DNA of 19,160 nucleotides from Bacilli bacterium (GTDB lineage Bacteria; Bacillota_I; Bacilli_A; RF39; UBA660). The stretch lies in contig JAFUZI010000051.1 in assembly GCA_017476705.1 (NCBI GenBank), positions 1-19,160 on the forward strand, given 5' to 3'. Positions 13,545 to 19,160 of the stretch are shown piece after piece. Position 1 is the first letter of the stretch, and each line of letters opens with the position of its first letter. The notes under the pieces are model-generated. The model saw only the letters and a list, made by a program, of their open reading frames with translations, was not told the origin of the DNA and ran no database searches. A program made the position numbers and the translations under genes.

Positions 13545-14090
13545 TTAATTACTAAAACTTATTTTAATTTGGCACCAAGAAGAACCACCTGTTTTTTGAA
13601 AAAATAATCTATGGTATAAATTACTTATATCATACCACGTATCTATATTTAAAACAGTTTTAGTGCTATAAGTATTATCATATGCATATACAGTAGCAGT
13701 ATTTCCACTAGAACATGATAGTTCAGAATACTTAAATTTTGAATAAGTATTATTTTGTAAATTCAATTCACTCATTGATCCATTTGCGCCATCAACAAGA
13801 TAATATGTTGAATATTGATTAGTCAACAATGTACCAGTTATCAATTTACCACTACCATCATAAGCAGTAATTCCACTCAATAAATTACTAGGTAAAACTG
13901 TAGTTTTACTTTCTAATTTAACATATTCATCTGCTATTTCATATAAATCATTTAATGCTTTATCTACTGTTGTATTTTTATATGTAATATTGCTTGCTAA
14001 TATAGAAACTGCTGCATATGCTGTACCAGCAATACAAACACATGCTGTTACTATTATAGTAAAAGCTCTACTTTTTAATAATTCTTTCAT
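13545..14090 (-). CDS. Small secreted protein, first gene of the paralogous pair
   Basis: The 181-residue protein begins MKELLKSRAFTIIVTACVCI, with the same signal peptide and GTAYA cleavage site as its neighbour. Next come SILASNITYKNTTVDKALNDLYEIA (about 27-51), a helix module also present in the paralogue as NVKEAIDELY, and a beta-rich C-terminal domain. That domain includes LLSGITAYDGSGKLITGTL (about 68-86) and ends in KTGGSSWCQIKISFSN. A cysteine near position 122 and one near 174 are candidates for a disulfide. I chose the ATG at 14090, with AGGA eight bases upstream, over two earlier in-frame ATGs, because it matches the paralogue. An extended -10 promoter precedes it. The function is unknown; surface display is a fair inference. 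Confidence 0.75.
   Translation of the reverse strand: MKELLKSRAFTIIVTACVCIAGTAYAAVSILASNITYKNTTVDKALNDLYEIADEYVKLESKTTVLPSNLLSGITAYDGSGKLITGTLLTNQYSTYYLVDGANGSMSELNLQNNTYSKFKYSELSCSSGNTATVYAYDNTYSTKTVLNIDTWYDISNLYHRLFFQKTGGSSWCQIKISFSN
13987..14090 (-). repeat. Signal-peptide DNA repeat, copy 2
   Basis: This is the partner of 13424-13527 with 100 of 104 identical bases. Identity stops abruptly after the codons for ASNI. Confidence 0.85.
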
Positions 14091-14122
14091 AAACATCATC
14101 CTTTATTTTATTTATTAATTTG

Positions 14123-14133
14123 ATTATATCATA
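14123..14133 (-). promoter_or_regulatory. Extended -10 promoter of the paralogous secreted-protein pair
   Basis: On the minus strand TATGATATAAT (14133-14123), about 33 bases upstream of the start. No strong -35 at normal spacing is visible because the upstream terminator T-tract occupies that position. Confidence 0.65.
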
Positions 14134-14143
14134 CTTTTAAATC

Positions 14144-14170
14144 AAAAAAAAGTAGAAATTATTCTACTTT
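14144..14170 (-). terminator. Intrinsic terminator after the TPR gene
   Basis: On the minus strand AAAGTAGAA pairs with TTCTACTTT around TAAT, followed by T. It lies just after the stop at 14176. Confidence 0.9.
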
Positions 14171-14175
14171 ATTCC

Positions 14176-15675
14176 CTATTTTCTATTAAATTTATCTACT
14201 TGAGATATTCTTTTTACTTTTTTAGGTTCTTTATCTATTCTTTTAACAGCAAAAAAATTATTTGATGCTACTGGATACATTGTAATAATATTATTTGTAT
14301 TAACTATTGTAACAACTTCTATATAATTAGCCTTAATATCTTCATAAGATCCTGCATCATTATATTCTATTATATAGTGGTCAAACAAGTCACTATATAC
14401 TAAACAATCTTTATCTAGATTATCTTTTAGCTCAAAAAATAACTTTTTTAAATCTATTGAATCATCAAAGCTAATTCTTGATTTATAATAATCGGATTCA
14501 GCTGTATGTCTTTTAATATGTTGAAGCGCTAACTCATCACTATAATTTCTTATTTGTTTAACTGTATAATAATTATTCTCATATTCAAATAGATCTAAAT
14601 CAAGCATTGCATTTAATTGAGCAATAGCTGGCCTATGTTTTCTTAAATAAAAATACTGAATCTTTTTTAAACATTTAAGTGCTTCTATTTTATTACCTTT
14701 TCTAATATAATAATAAGCTTTTTTTAAATAAGCATCATTACTTGCTTTAGAATTTGTAGTTATTTTGTCATAATAAAATTCTTCTAATTCATATTTTTTA
14801 CCTATATTTGCTAATTGTGCTAAATATAAATATGCAGTTGAAGAATAATCATTTTTACACATAATAAGCTTATTAAATTTTATCTCAGCTTCTTTATAAT
14901 CATTGTTAATTAAATCTATTCTAGCTTCTATAAATGTTATAAAATTTGGATCACTAATATATTTTTTATTCTTTTCAAATAAATTTATAGCATCATTAAA
15001 ATATCCTATATCAACATACGCACCAAATAAAGAGTTTATTACTGTTTTTTTATTAAAAGTTTTATATTTACTTTCATAATTACGAAGCAAATTAGCTATT
15101 TCATCAAATTTAGCTTGTTTTCTTAACATTACAATTTTATTATCTAAATCAAATAAAGAAGTAGTATCAGATTCAGCTATTTGCTTAATTGTATTTTCAT
15201 CACATAAATTACTATTACGTTTATAATCTATTAATCTTTTTTTAGATTTTTCATATCCTAAATCAGCAGAATTTTGATAGTGAACGATTGCTATATTATT
15301 TAAGCCCCTGTTTTCATAATATCTTGCATAATAATATTCTGTTTGATCCAACATATAGTTAGCTTCAATTAACATATTAGCAAATTGTTCAACATAACTA
15401 TTAATTACACCAGTAAGTGCGGCCATCTTTACATAATAAAAACAACAATCAAGCTTATTAGGAACATTATGTAAAATACAATCCGATAAAATATTTAAAG
15501 CTTCATTATTTCCTTTTACGCCACCTGTTTTATGTAGATATATTGCATATTCAAATAAAACATATGAATCAGTTGGATAATTTTCTATTAAATTATTTAT
15601 TATAATACCTGCTCTATCCATTTGATCTTTTTTGCTATAAAATCTGTAATTTTTTAATTCTTGTTTTATGTTCAT
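14176..15675 (-). CDS. TPR-like helical repeat protein of unknown function
   Basis: The 499-residue cytoplasmic protein has no signal peptide or membrane helix. Residues from about 5 to 350 are a string of helix pairs resembling tetratricopeptide units, for example SYVLFEYAIYLHKTGGV, EQFANMLIEANYMLDQTEYY, and AYLKKAYYYIRKGNKIEALK with KCLKKI. The last about 130 residues form a separate alpha/beta domain ending in a basic tail (EPKKVKRISQVDKFNRK). TPR arrays mediate protein-protein contacts; the partner is unknown. I prefer the ATG at 15675, with GAGGG six bases upstream, over an earlier in-frame ATG at 15714 without a ribosome site. It has its own promoter and terminator. Confidence 0.8.
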   Translation of the reverse strand: MNIKQELKNYRFYSKKDQMDRAGIIINNLIENYPTDSYVLFEYAIYLHKTGGVKGNNEALNILSDCILHNVPNKLDCCFYYVKMAALTGVINSYVEQFANMLIEANYMLDQTEYYYARYYENRGLNNIAIVHYQNSADLGYEKSKKRLIDYKRNSNLCDENTIKQIAESDTTSLFDLDNKIVMLRKQAKFDEIANLLRNYESKYKTFNKKTVINSLFGAYVDIGYFNDAINLFEKNKKYISDPNFITFIEARIDLINNDYKEAEIKFNKLIMCKNDYSSTAYLYLAQLANIGKKYELEEFYYDKITTNSKASNDAYLKKAYYYIRKGNKIEALKCLKKIQYFYLRKHRPAIAQLNAMLDLDLFEYENNYYTVKQIRNYSDELALQHIKRHTAESDYYKSRISFDDSIDLKKLFFELKDNLDKDCLVYSDLFDHYIIEYNDAGSYEDIKANYIEVVTIVNTNNIITMYPVASNNFFAVKRIDKEPKKVKRISQVDKFNRK

Positions 15676-15704
15676 ACTAATCCCTCTTTGTTGAATTGTT
15701 ATAT

Positions 15705-15733
15705 AGTATATCACTTTAATTTAAAATAGTAAA
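15705..15733 (-). promoter_or_regulatory. Promoter of the TPR gene
   Basis: On the minus strand TTTACT (15733-15728), 17 bases, TATACT (15710-15705), with an extended TGA before the -10. It lies 29 bases upstream of the chosen ATG, which supports that start. Confidence 0.65.
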
Positions 15734-15735
15734 AC

Positions 15736-15763
15736 AAAAAAACTAAAATTGATTAGTTTTTTT
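15736..15763 (-). terminator. Intrinsic terminator overlapping the end of the 71-residue gene
   Basis: On the minus strand AAAAACTAA and TTAGTTTTT pair around TCAATT, followed by T. The TAG stop (15745-15743) lies inside the hairpin. Confidence 0.8.
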
Positions 15764-15958
15764 ATCATTTCTAACAAACGATTTTACTTTAAAATTAAAA
15801 TTATAATTATCACTTGTATGTATATAAAAATCATCTAAATAAGGTTTATACTGAATAAAATCTATTTGAGGACTTTCCTTACATATTTTATTATATTCAG
15901 ATACTTCCAATATATAATTTTTAATTTTAATTAATTCGTCAATTTCCCATGAATACAT
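15743..15958 (-). CDS. Hypothetical 71-residue protein
   Basis: I do not recognise a family. The sequence starts MYSWEIDELIKIKNYILEVS and is likely an N-terminal helix followed by a short beta-rich part (YIHTSDNYNFNFKVKSFVRN). It has no signal peptide or membrane segment and is rich in Tyr, Asn and Lys. The ribosome site AGAGGT lies four bases before the ATG. It has its own promoter and terminator, so a real small gene is well supported even without a known function. Confidence 0.7.
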   Translation of the reverse strand: MYSWEIDELIKIKNYILEVSEYNKICKESPQIDFIQYKPYLDDFYIHTSDNYNFNFKVKSFVRNDKKTNQF

Positions 15959-15984
15959 AAATACCTCTATACTACTCTATATAT

Positions 15985-16013
15985 ATTATATAACTTTATA
16001 ATTTTATTAACAA
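15985..16013 (-). promoter_or_regulatory. Promoter of the 71-residue gene
   Basis: On the minus strand TTGTTA (16013-16008), 17 bases, TATAAT (15990-15985), 26 bases upstream of the ATG. Confidence 0.75.
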
Positions 16014-16014
16014 T

Positions 16015-16045
16015 AAAAAAAGATAACTATAATTATCTTTTTTTT
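16015..16045 (-). terminator. Intrinsic terminator overlapping the end of the 99-residue gene
   Basis: On the minus strand AAAGATAA pairs with TTATCTTT around TTATAG, then a T run. The TAA stop (16035-16033) is in the stem. Confidence 0.85.
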
Positions 16046-16332
16046 GATTCTTTTTTCCTTTTTGGAAAGTCTATAAAATAAGGTTGCATATTATTTGATA
16101 ATATATTTCTAACTCTAAATAGTTGCTTTGATACATCTTTAGATGTATCGGTATCACTATGTCTTATAACAAGATTAGGCATCTTAGATAATAAAATACT
16201 TTCAAATATTTTTAACTCTTCTTCTGTATAATCACTTATAAAATCAGTGTTATATAAAAATGGATTTTTCTTTATATCTTCAATTATCTTATTGGCCATT
16301 ACCTCTAAATTCTTCTGTTCATAATTTATCAT
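16033..16332 (-). CDS. Hypothetical 99-residue protein
   Basis: I do not recognise a family. The protein is soluble and largely helical (MINYEQKNLEVMANKIIEDI at the start), with acidic and Ser/Thr-rich middle parts (RHSDTDTSKDVSKQLFRV) and a strongly basic C-terminus (FPKRKKESKKR) that could bind nucleic acid or acidic membrane surface. AAGGA lies eight bases before the ATG. It starts 29 bases after the end of the 51-residue membrane microprotein and may share its transcript. Confidence 0.7.
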   Translation of the reverse strand: MINYEQKNLEVMANKIIEDIKKNPFLYNTDFISDYTEEELKIFESILLSKMPNLVIRHSDTDTSKDVSKQLFRVRNILSNNMQPYFIDFPKRKKESKKR

Positions 16333-16361
16333 ATTATCAATCCTTATCTATATAGTATATT

Positions 16362-16517
16362 CTATTTATGTTTTTTTGATTTGAATATCCATTTTAATGG
16401 ATAATATATAAAGAGAAATGGAAGAGCGAGTAAGCCTAAAAAAAATTTGAAAGATTCAGCTGCTTCTTTTTGACTTCTTCTATATGACGCTGTTTGATGA
16501 TAATGTCCCATTCCCAT
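16362..16517 (-). CDS. 51-residue single-pass membrane microprotein
   Basis: The protein starts MGMGHYHQTASYRRSQKEAA, with a His/Arg-rich polar head. One hydrophobic segment follows (about 24-44, FKFFLGLLALPFLFIYYPLK), then a basic tail (KSKKHK). AAAGGA precedes the ATG by about nine bases, and a complete promoter lies upstream. It sits immediately downstream of the tmRNA terminator. No family is recognised; the combination of ribosome site, promoter and a clear membrane helix makes it a real gene candidate. Confidence 0.7.
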   Translation of the reverse strand: MGMGHYHQTASYRRSQKEAAESFKFFLGLLALPFLFIYYPLKWIFKSKKHK

Positions 16518-16546
16518 ATTAACACATCCTTTAACACTCTAATAAG

Positions 16547-16574
16547 ATTATATCATTAAAATATTAAAAAACAA
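16547..16574 (-). promoter_or_regulatory. Promoter of the membrane microprotein gene
   Basis: On the minus strand TTGTTT (16574-16569), 16 bases, TATAAT (16552-16547), with extended TGA. The -35 is built from the T-run region of the tmRNA terminator, so terminator and promoter share bases. Confidence 0.72.
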
Positions 16575-16589
16575 GCTAAAATAGCTTGT
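16563..16589 (-). terminator. Intrinsic terminator of tmRNA
   Basis: On the minus strand ACAAGCTA (16589-16582) pairs with TAGCTTGT (16578-16571) around TTT, followed by a T run. It lies 13 bases after the mature tmRNA 3' end. Confidence 0.92.
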
Positions 16590-16602
16590 GTTATTTCATA
16601 TT

Positions 16603-16980
16603 TGGTGGAGCTGACGAGAATTGAACTCGTGTCCGAGTATACCACACTATAAATATCTACAAGTTTAGTCAACTAATAAATGTCCTAAATAAGTTAGTAG
16701 TTGACCACTCTTATTTAGTAATCTTTTTAAAGTTCATTATTTAAGCAAAGAAATTAAATAATATATCCTACTAAATCGAACCCTAAGAATTTCCCGTAGG
16801 AAAAGAAATAATTAGAGTTGCATTACTTAAATTCGATTAAGCGAAGGCAACAGCATTACTTCTGAATACTGATGCTAATGCATTTTTAACTTTGTTTGCG
16901 TTTATTTTGTTTTGTATTTAACGTATACCTACGACCTGCAATTTATAGCTAAATATACCCGTCGAAACCAAGACAGCCCC
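16603..16980 (-). ncRNA. ssrA: tmRNA (transfer-messenger RNA)
   Basis: The 378-nt RNA rescues stalled ribosomes together with SmpB. The 5' end GGGGCTGTCTTGGTTTCGAC (16980-16961) and the 3' end, with the T-arm GAGTTCAATTCTC and encoded CCA at 16605-16603, form the tRNA-like domain. The resume codon is GCA at 16899-16897 and the reading frame ends in TAA (16839-16837). The tag is ANKVKNALASVFRSNAVAFA (20 residues), ending in AVAFA where many bacteria have A-L-A-A. It lies just downstream of rnr and smpB, the usual Bacillota order. Confidence 0.97.
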
Positions 16981-16992
16981 AACTTGAAATAG

Positions 16993-17021
16993 ATTATATC
17001 ATGTATAATCTATTTTATCAA
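16993..17021 (-). promoter_or_regulatory. tmRNA promoter inside a 12-bp inverted repeat overlapping the smpB stop
   Basis: On the minus strand TTGATA (17021-17016), 17 bases, TATAAT (16998-16993), 12 bases before the mature 5' end. The -35 overlaps the smpB TGA stop (17020-17018). The -10 lies in one arm of a perfect inverted repeat, AAATAGATTATA (16987-16998) and TATAATCTATTT (17004-17015), which may also end the rnr-smpB message. Confidence 0.85.
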
Positions 17022-17458
17022 TATCTATTTTTTAATTCTTTTTTTATCTCAATTAAGTTATCTCTCTTTTTAATAGACTCTCTTTTATCGTAAAGTTTTT
17101 TACCACGAGCAAGTCCTAATAATACTTTAGCATGATTACCTTTAAAATAAAGTTTTAAAGGAACTAAAGTAAGTCCTTTAAGTTCTAAACTATCTCTTAA
17201 CTTTAGAATCTCTCTTTTATGAAGAAGTAGTTTTCTTGTACGTGTTTCTTCATGATTAAAAATATTTCCTTGAAGATATGGACTTATATGCATATTTAAA
17301 ATAAATACTTCATTATTTCTAATAATTCCATAACTATCTTTTAAATTAGCTTTCCCTTCTCTTATCGATTTTATTTCTGTACCTTTAAGTACTATACCAG
17401 TTTCAATACTATCTAATATTTCATAGTCAAAATATGCTTTTTTATTTTTTATTTCCAT
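17018..17458 (-). CDS. smpB: SsrA-binding protein SmpB
   Basis: The 146-residue protein binds the tRNA-like end of tmRNA and brings it to stalled ribosomes. Family marks are KKAYFDYEILDSIETGIVLK (5-24), GTEIKSIREGKANLKDSY (25-42), the beta-barrel strands around FILNMHISPY (52-61), the HEETRTRKLLLHKREI stretch (68-83), GLTLVPLKLYFKG (94-106), LGLARGKKLYDKRE (113-126) and a basic C-terminal helix that enters the mRNA channel. The length is close to normal (about 150). The start overlaps the rnr end by 17 bases, and the tmRNA promoter overlaps its stop. Confidence 0.97.
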   Translation of the reverse strand: MEIKNKKAYFDYEILDSIETGIVLKGTEIKSIREGKANLKDSYGIIRNNEVFILNMHISPYLQGNIFNHEETRTRKLLLHKREILKLRDSLELKGLTLVPLKLYFKGNHAKVLLGLARGKKLYDKRESIKKRDNLIEIKKELKNRY

Positions 17459-19160
17459 TGTAATCTTTCTTTAAAACAAAATCGATAGTTTTAGCCTCTT
17501 TAGATGCAGCAGTACATACAACTTCTACTTTATCACCTAGTCTATATCCCTTTTTATCTTTTTTGCCAATAAGTCTAATAGTTGATTCATCAAACATATA
17601 ATAGTCACCTTTTAAATCTTCAACTCTAATTAATCCTTCTATTAAATTAGGTAGCATTATGAACATACCAAATTTTGTGATACTTGAAACCATTCCAGTA
17701 TAAGTCTCACCTATATGTCCCATCATATATTCAGCCATTTTCATATCATCTACTTCTCTTTCACAATCAACTGAATCTCTTTCTTTTTGTGATGAATGCT
17801 CTGCAATAACTGGAAGTTTCATTTCTTCTACTTGTAGTGACTGATATGAATTATTTGCATCAAATATATACTTGTGTAAAAGTCTATGTACAGTAGTGTC
17901 AGGGAAACGTCTAATTGGCGATGTAAAGTGAGTGTAACACTTACTTGCAAGACCAAAGTGCCCTATATTTGTTGTATCATAAACAGCTTTTCTCATACTT
18001 CTAAGTAGCAAACTTGAGAAGATTGGGAATTCTGGTTTATCTTTAAGTTGTTTTAATATAGCTTGCATTGTTGTTGGGTATATTTCTTTAAAATTACCTA
18101 TTAATTTATATCCACATGATTCAACATAAGTCATAAATGATTGAATTTTCTCTTCACTAGGAGTTCCATGGACACGATATATAAATGGATACTCTAGGAA
18201 ATAAATGTATGAAGCTACAGCTTCATTTGCTGCAATCATGAAGTCTTCTATTAGCTTTTCTCCAACTCCTCTTTCTCTTACCTTTATATCAATTGCTTTA
18301 CCTTCATCATCAACAATAATTTTAGGCTCTTCTACTTCAAAGTCAATATATCCTCTATTTATTTTATTTTGTCTTAAAATATCAGCAAGTTCCTTCATTG
18401 TTCTTAAAGTATCAGCATATTCTTCATATCCTTCAGGTACTATATTTTCTTCTAAGACTTTATTAACTTTTTTATAAGTCATTTGAATACGAGATCTAAT
18501 AATACTTGGAAATATATCATAATCTTTAATATTTCCGTTATTATCTATAGTCATAACACAAGATATAGCAAGTCTATCTACACCTGGATTAAGTGAACAT
18601 ATGCCATTTGATAGTTTATGAGGAAGCATAGGTATTACTCTATCAGCTAAATATACACTTGTTCCTCTATCCATTGCTTCTTCATAAAGTGCTGTACCTT
18701 CCTTTACATAATAAGATACATCAGCAATATGTACTCCTAATTTGTATCCATCTTCTAATTTTTCAACCTCAATAGCATCATCTATATCTTTAGTATCATC
18801 GCCATCTATTGTAAATATCATGTGATCTGTTAAATCACGTCTACCAGTTCTATCTTCATCTAAGACATGATCTGGAATACTTTTTAATTCTTCTTGAACT
18901 CTATCACTAAATATATCATTAATTCCATACTTATATACAATAGATAATATATCTACTCCTGGATCATTTTTATGTCCAAGTATTTTAAGTACTTCACCAC
19001 GATAAGTATTTTTATCAATTCTATTTGTAACTTTAGCTAACACTTTATGGCCTTCAAGTGCTCCTAGTGTCTTATCTTGATCGATAATAACATTTATTTT
19101 AAATTTTTCTTCATCCAATTTTAAGCATGTCTTACCATTATGATAATATATCTCACCTAC
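17442..19160 (-). CDS. rnr: Ribonuclease R, partial (N-terminus outside window)
   Basis: This 3'-5' exoribonuclease of the RNB/RNase II family degrades structured RNA, including messages released by trans-translation. The visible 572 residues cover the end of a cold-shock domain, the RNB catalytic domain with FTIDGDDTKDIDDAIEVE (metal-binding aspartates) and GVHIADVSYYV, GICSLNPGVDRLAISC, the HFTSPIRRFPDTTVHRLLH motif, and a C-terminal S1 RNA-binding domain (GMVSSITKFGMFIMLPNLIE). A TTG at 19118 could be read as a start, but the frame stays open to the edge (upstream codons read V-G-E-I-Y-Y-H-N-G-K-T-C), so the true start is outside. The usual C-terminal Lys-rich tail is very short (NGNKK). 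It overlaps smpB. Confidence 0.97.
   Translation of the reverse strand, partial: VGEIYYHNGKTCLKLDEEKFKINVIIDQDKTLGALEGHKVLAKVTNRIDKNTYRGEVLKILGHKNDPGVDILSIVYKYGINDIFSDRVQEELKSIPDHVLDEDRTGRRDLTDHMIFTIDGDDTKDIDDAIEVEKLEDGYKLGVHIADVSYYVKEGTALYEEAMDRGTSVYLADRVIPMLPHKLSNGICSLNPGVDRLAISCVMTIDNNGNIKDYDIFPSIIRSRIQMTYKKVNKVLEENIVPEGYEEYADTLRTMKELADILRQNKINRGYIDFEVEEPKIIVDDEGKAIDIKVRERGVGEKLIEDFMIAANEAVASYIYFLEYPFIYRVHGTPSEEKIQSFMTYVESCGYKLIGNFKEIYPTTMQAILKQLKDKPEFPIFSSLLLRSMRKAVYDTTNIGHFGLASKCYTHFTSPIRRFPDTTVHRLLHKYIFDANNSYQSLQVEEMKLPVIAEHSSQKERDSVDCEREVDDMKMAEYMMGHIGETYTGMVSSITKFGMFIMLPNLIEGLIRVEDLKGDYYMFDESTIRLIGKKDKKGYRLGDKVEVVCTAASKEAKTIDFVLKKDYNGNKK

Noticed and set aside
19116..19118. TTG as the start of RNase R
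   Set aside because: The frame remains open to the window edge and the N-terminal cold-shock domains would be missing; the gene is simply cut by the window.

Overview
The window is AT-rich, low-GC Bacillota-type DNA. Supporting signs are strong AGGAGG-like ribosome binding sites, TATAAT promoters, the gene order rnr-smpB-ssrA, LytR-CpsA-Psr and PASTA cell-wall proteins, and TGA used as a stop (standard code, not the Mycoplasma code). An uncultured, gut-type Bacilli or Clostridia lineage is plausible, but the sequence does not settle the taxon.

Left part (1-4234, minus strand): the start of a prepilin-like gene runs off the window. Next is a large LCP wall-polymer ligase carrying a solute-binding-like domain and a C-terminal PASTA domain. 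Upstream of it, a polymerase/ligase-like membrane protein and a hexapeptide acyltransferase form a two-gene operon behind a consensus promoter. Together these look like a small surface-glycopolymer module. A divergent promoter drives tRNA-Cys and tRNA-Gly (4342-4499).

Middle-left (4511-7000, plus strand): a 95-residue unknown protein sits behind a hairpin that abuts its Shine-Dalgarno, followed by a large serine recombinase with its own promoter. Just downstream is a roughly 50-bp dyad that could be its attachment site. No cargo is recognisable, so this is a minimal or decayed element, or a very small one.

Middle (7000-10254, minus strand): an unknown protein, a membrane-anchored S41-type peptidase, and a coupled pair (RpoA-CTD-like helix-hairpin-helix/coiled-coil protein plus a 50-residue coiled-coil protein). 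In the plus-strand gap lies a well-formed orphan small-RNA gene (promoter, hairpin, terminator, no adjacent target gene).

Collagen-like locus (10409-13010, plus strand): two collagen-like proteins share an almost identical 55-nt leader and a cysteine-containing N-terminal motif. They are followed, with one base between stop and start, by a glycosyltransferase with a C-terminal TPR-like region. This resembles the collagen-like glycoprotein plus glycosyltransferase arrangement of Bacillus and Clostridium surface layers. The first protein ends in a BclA-C/TNF-like domain.

Right part (13033-19160, minus strand): two small secreted paralogues with an almost identical 104-nt signal-peptide segment, a TPR protein, two unknown small proteins and a 51-residue membrane microprotein. 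The trans-translation block follows: tmRNA (tag ANKVKNALASVFRSNAVAFA), smpB, and rnr, which runs off the window. Nearly every transcription unit has an intrinsic terminator, and many promoters share the extended -10 TGATATAAT.
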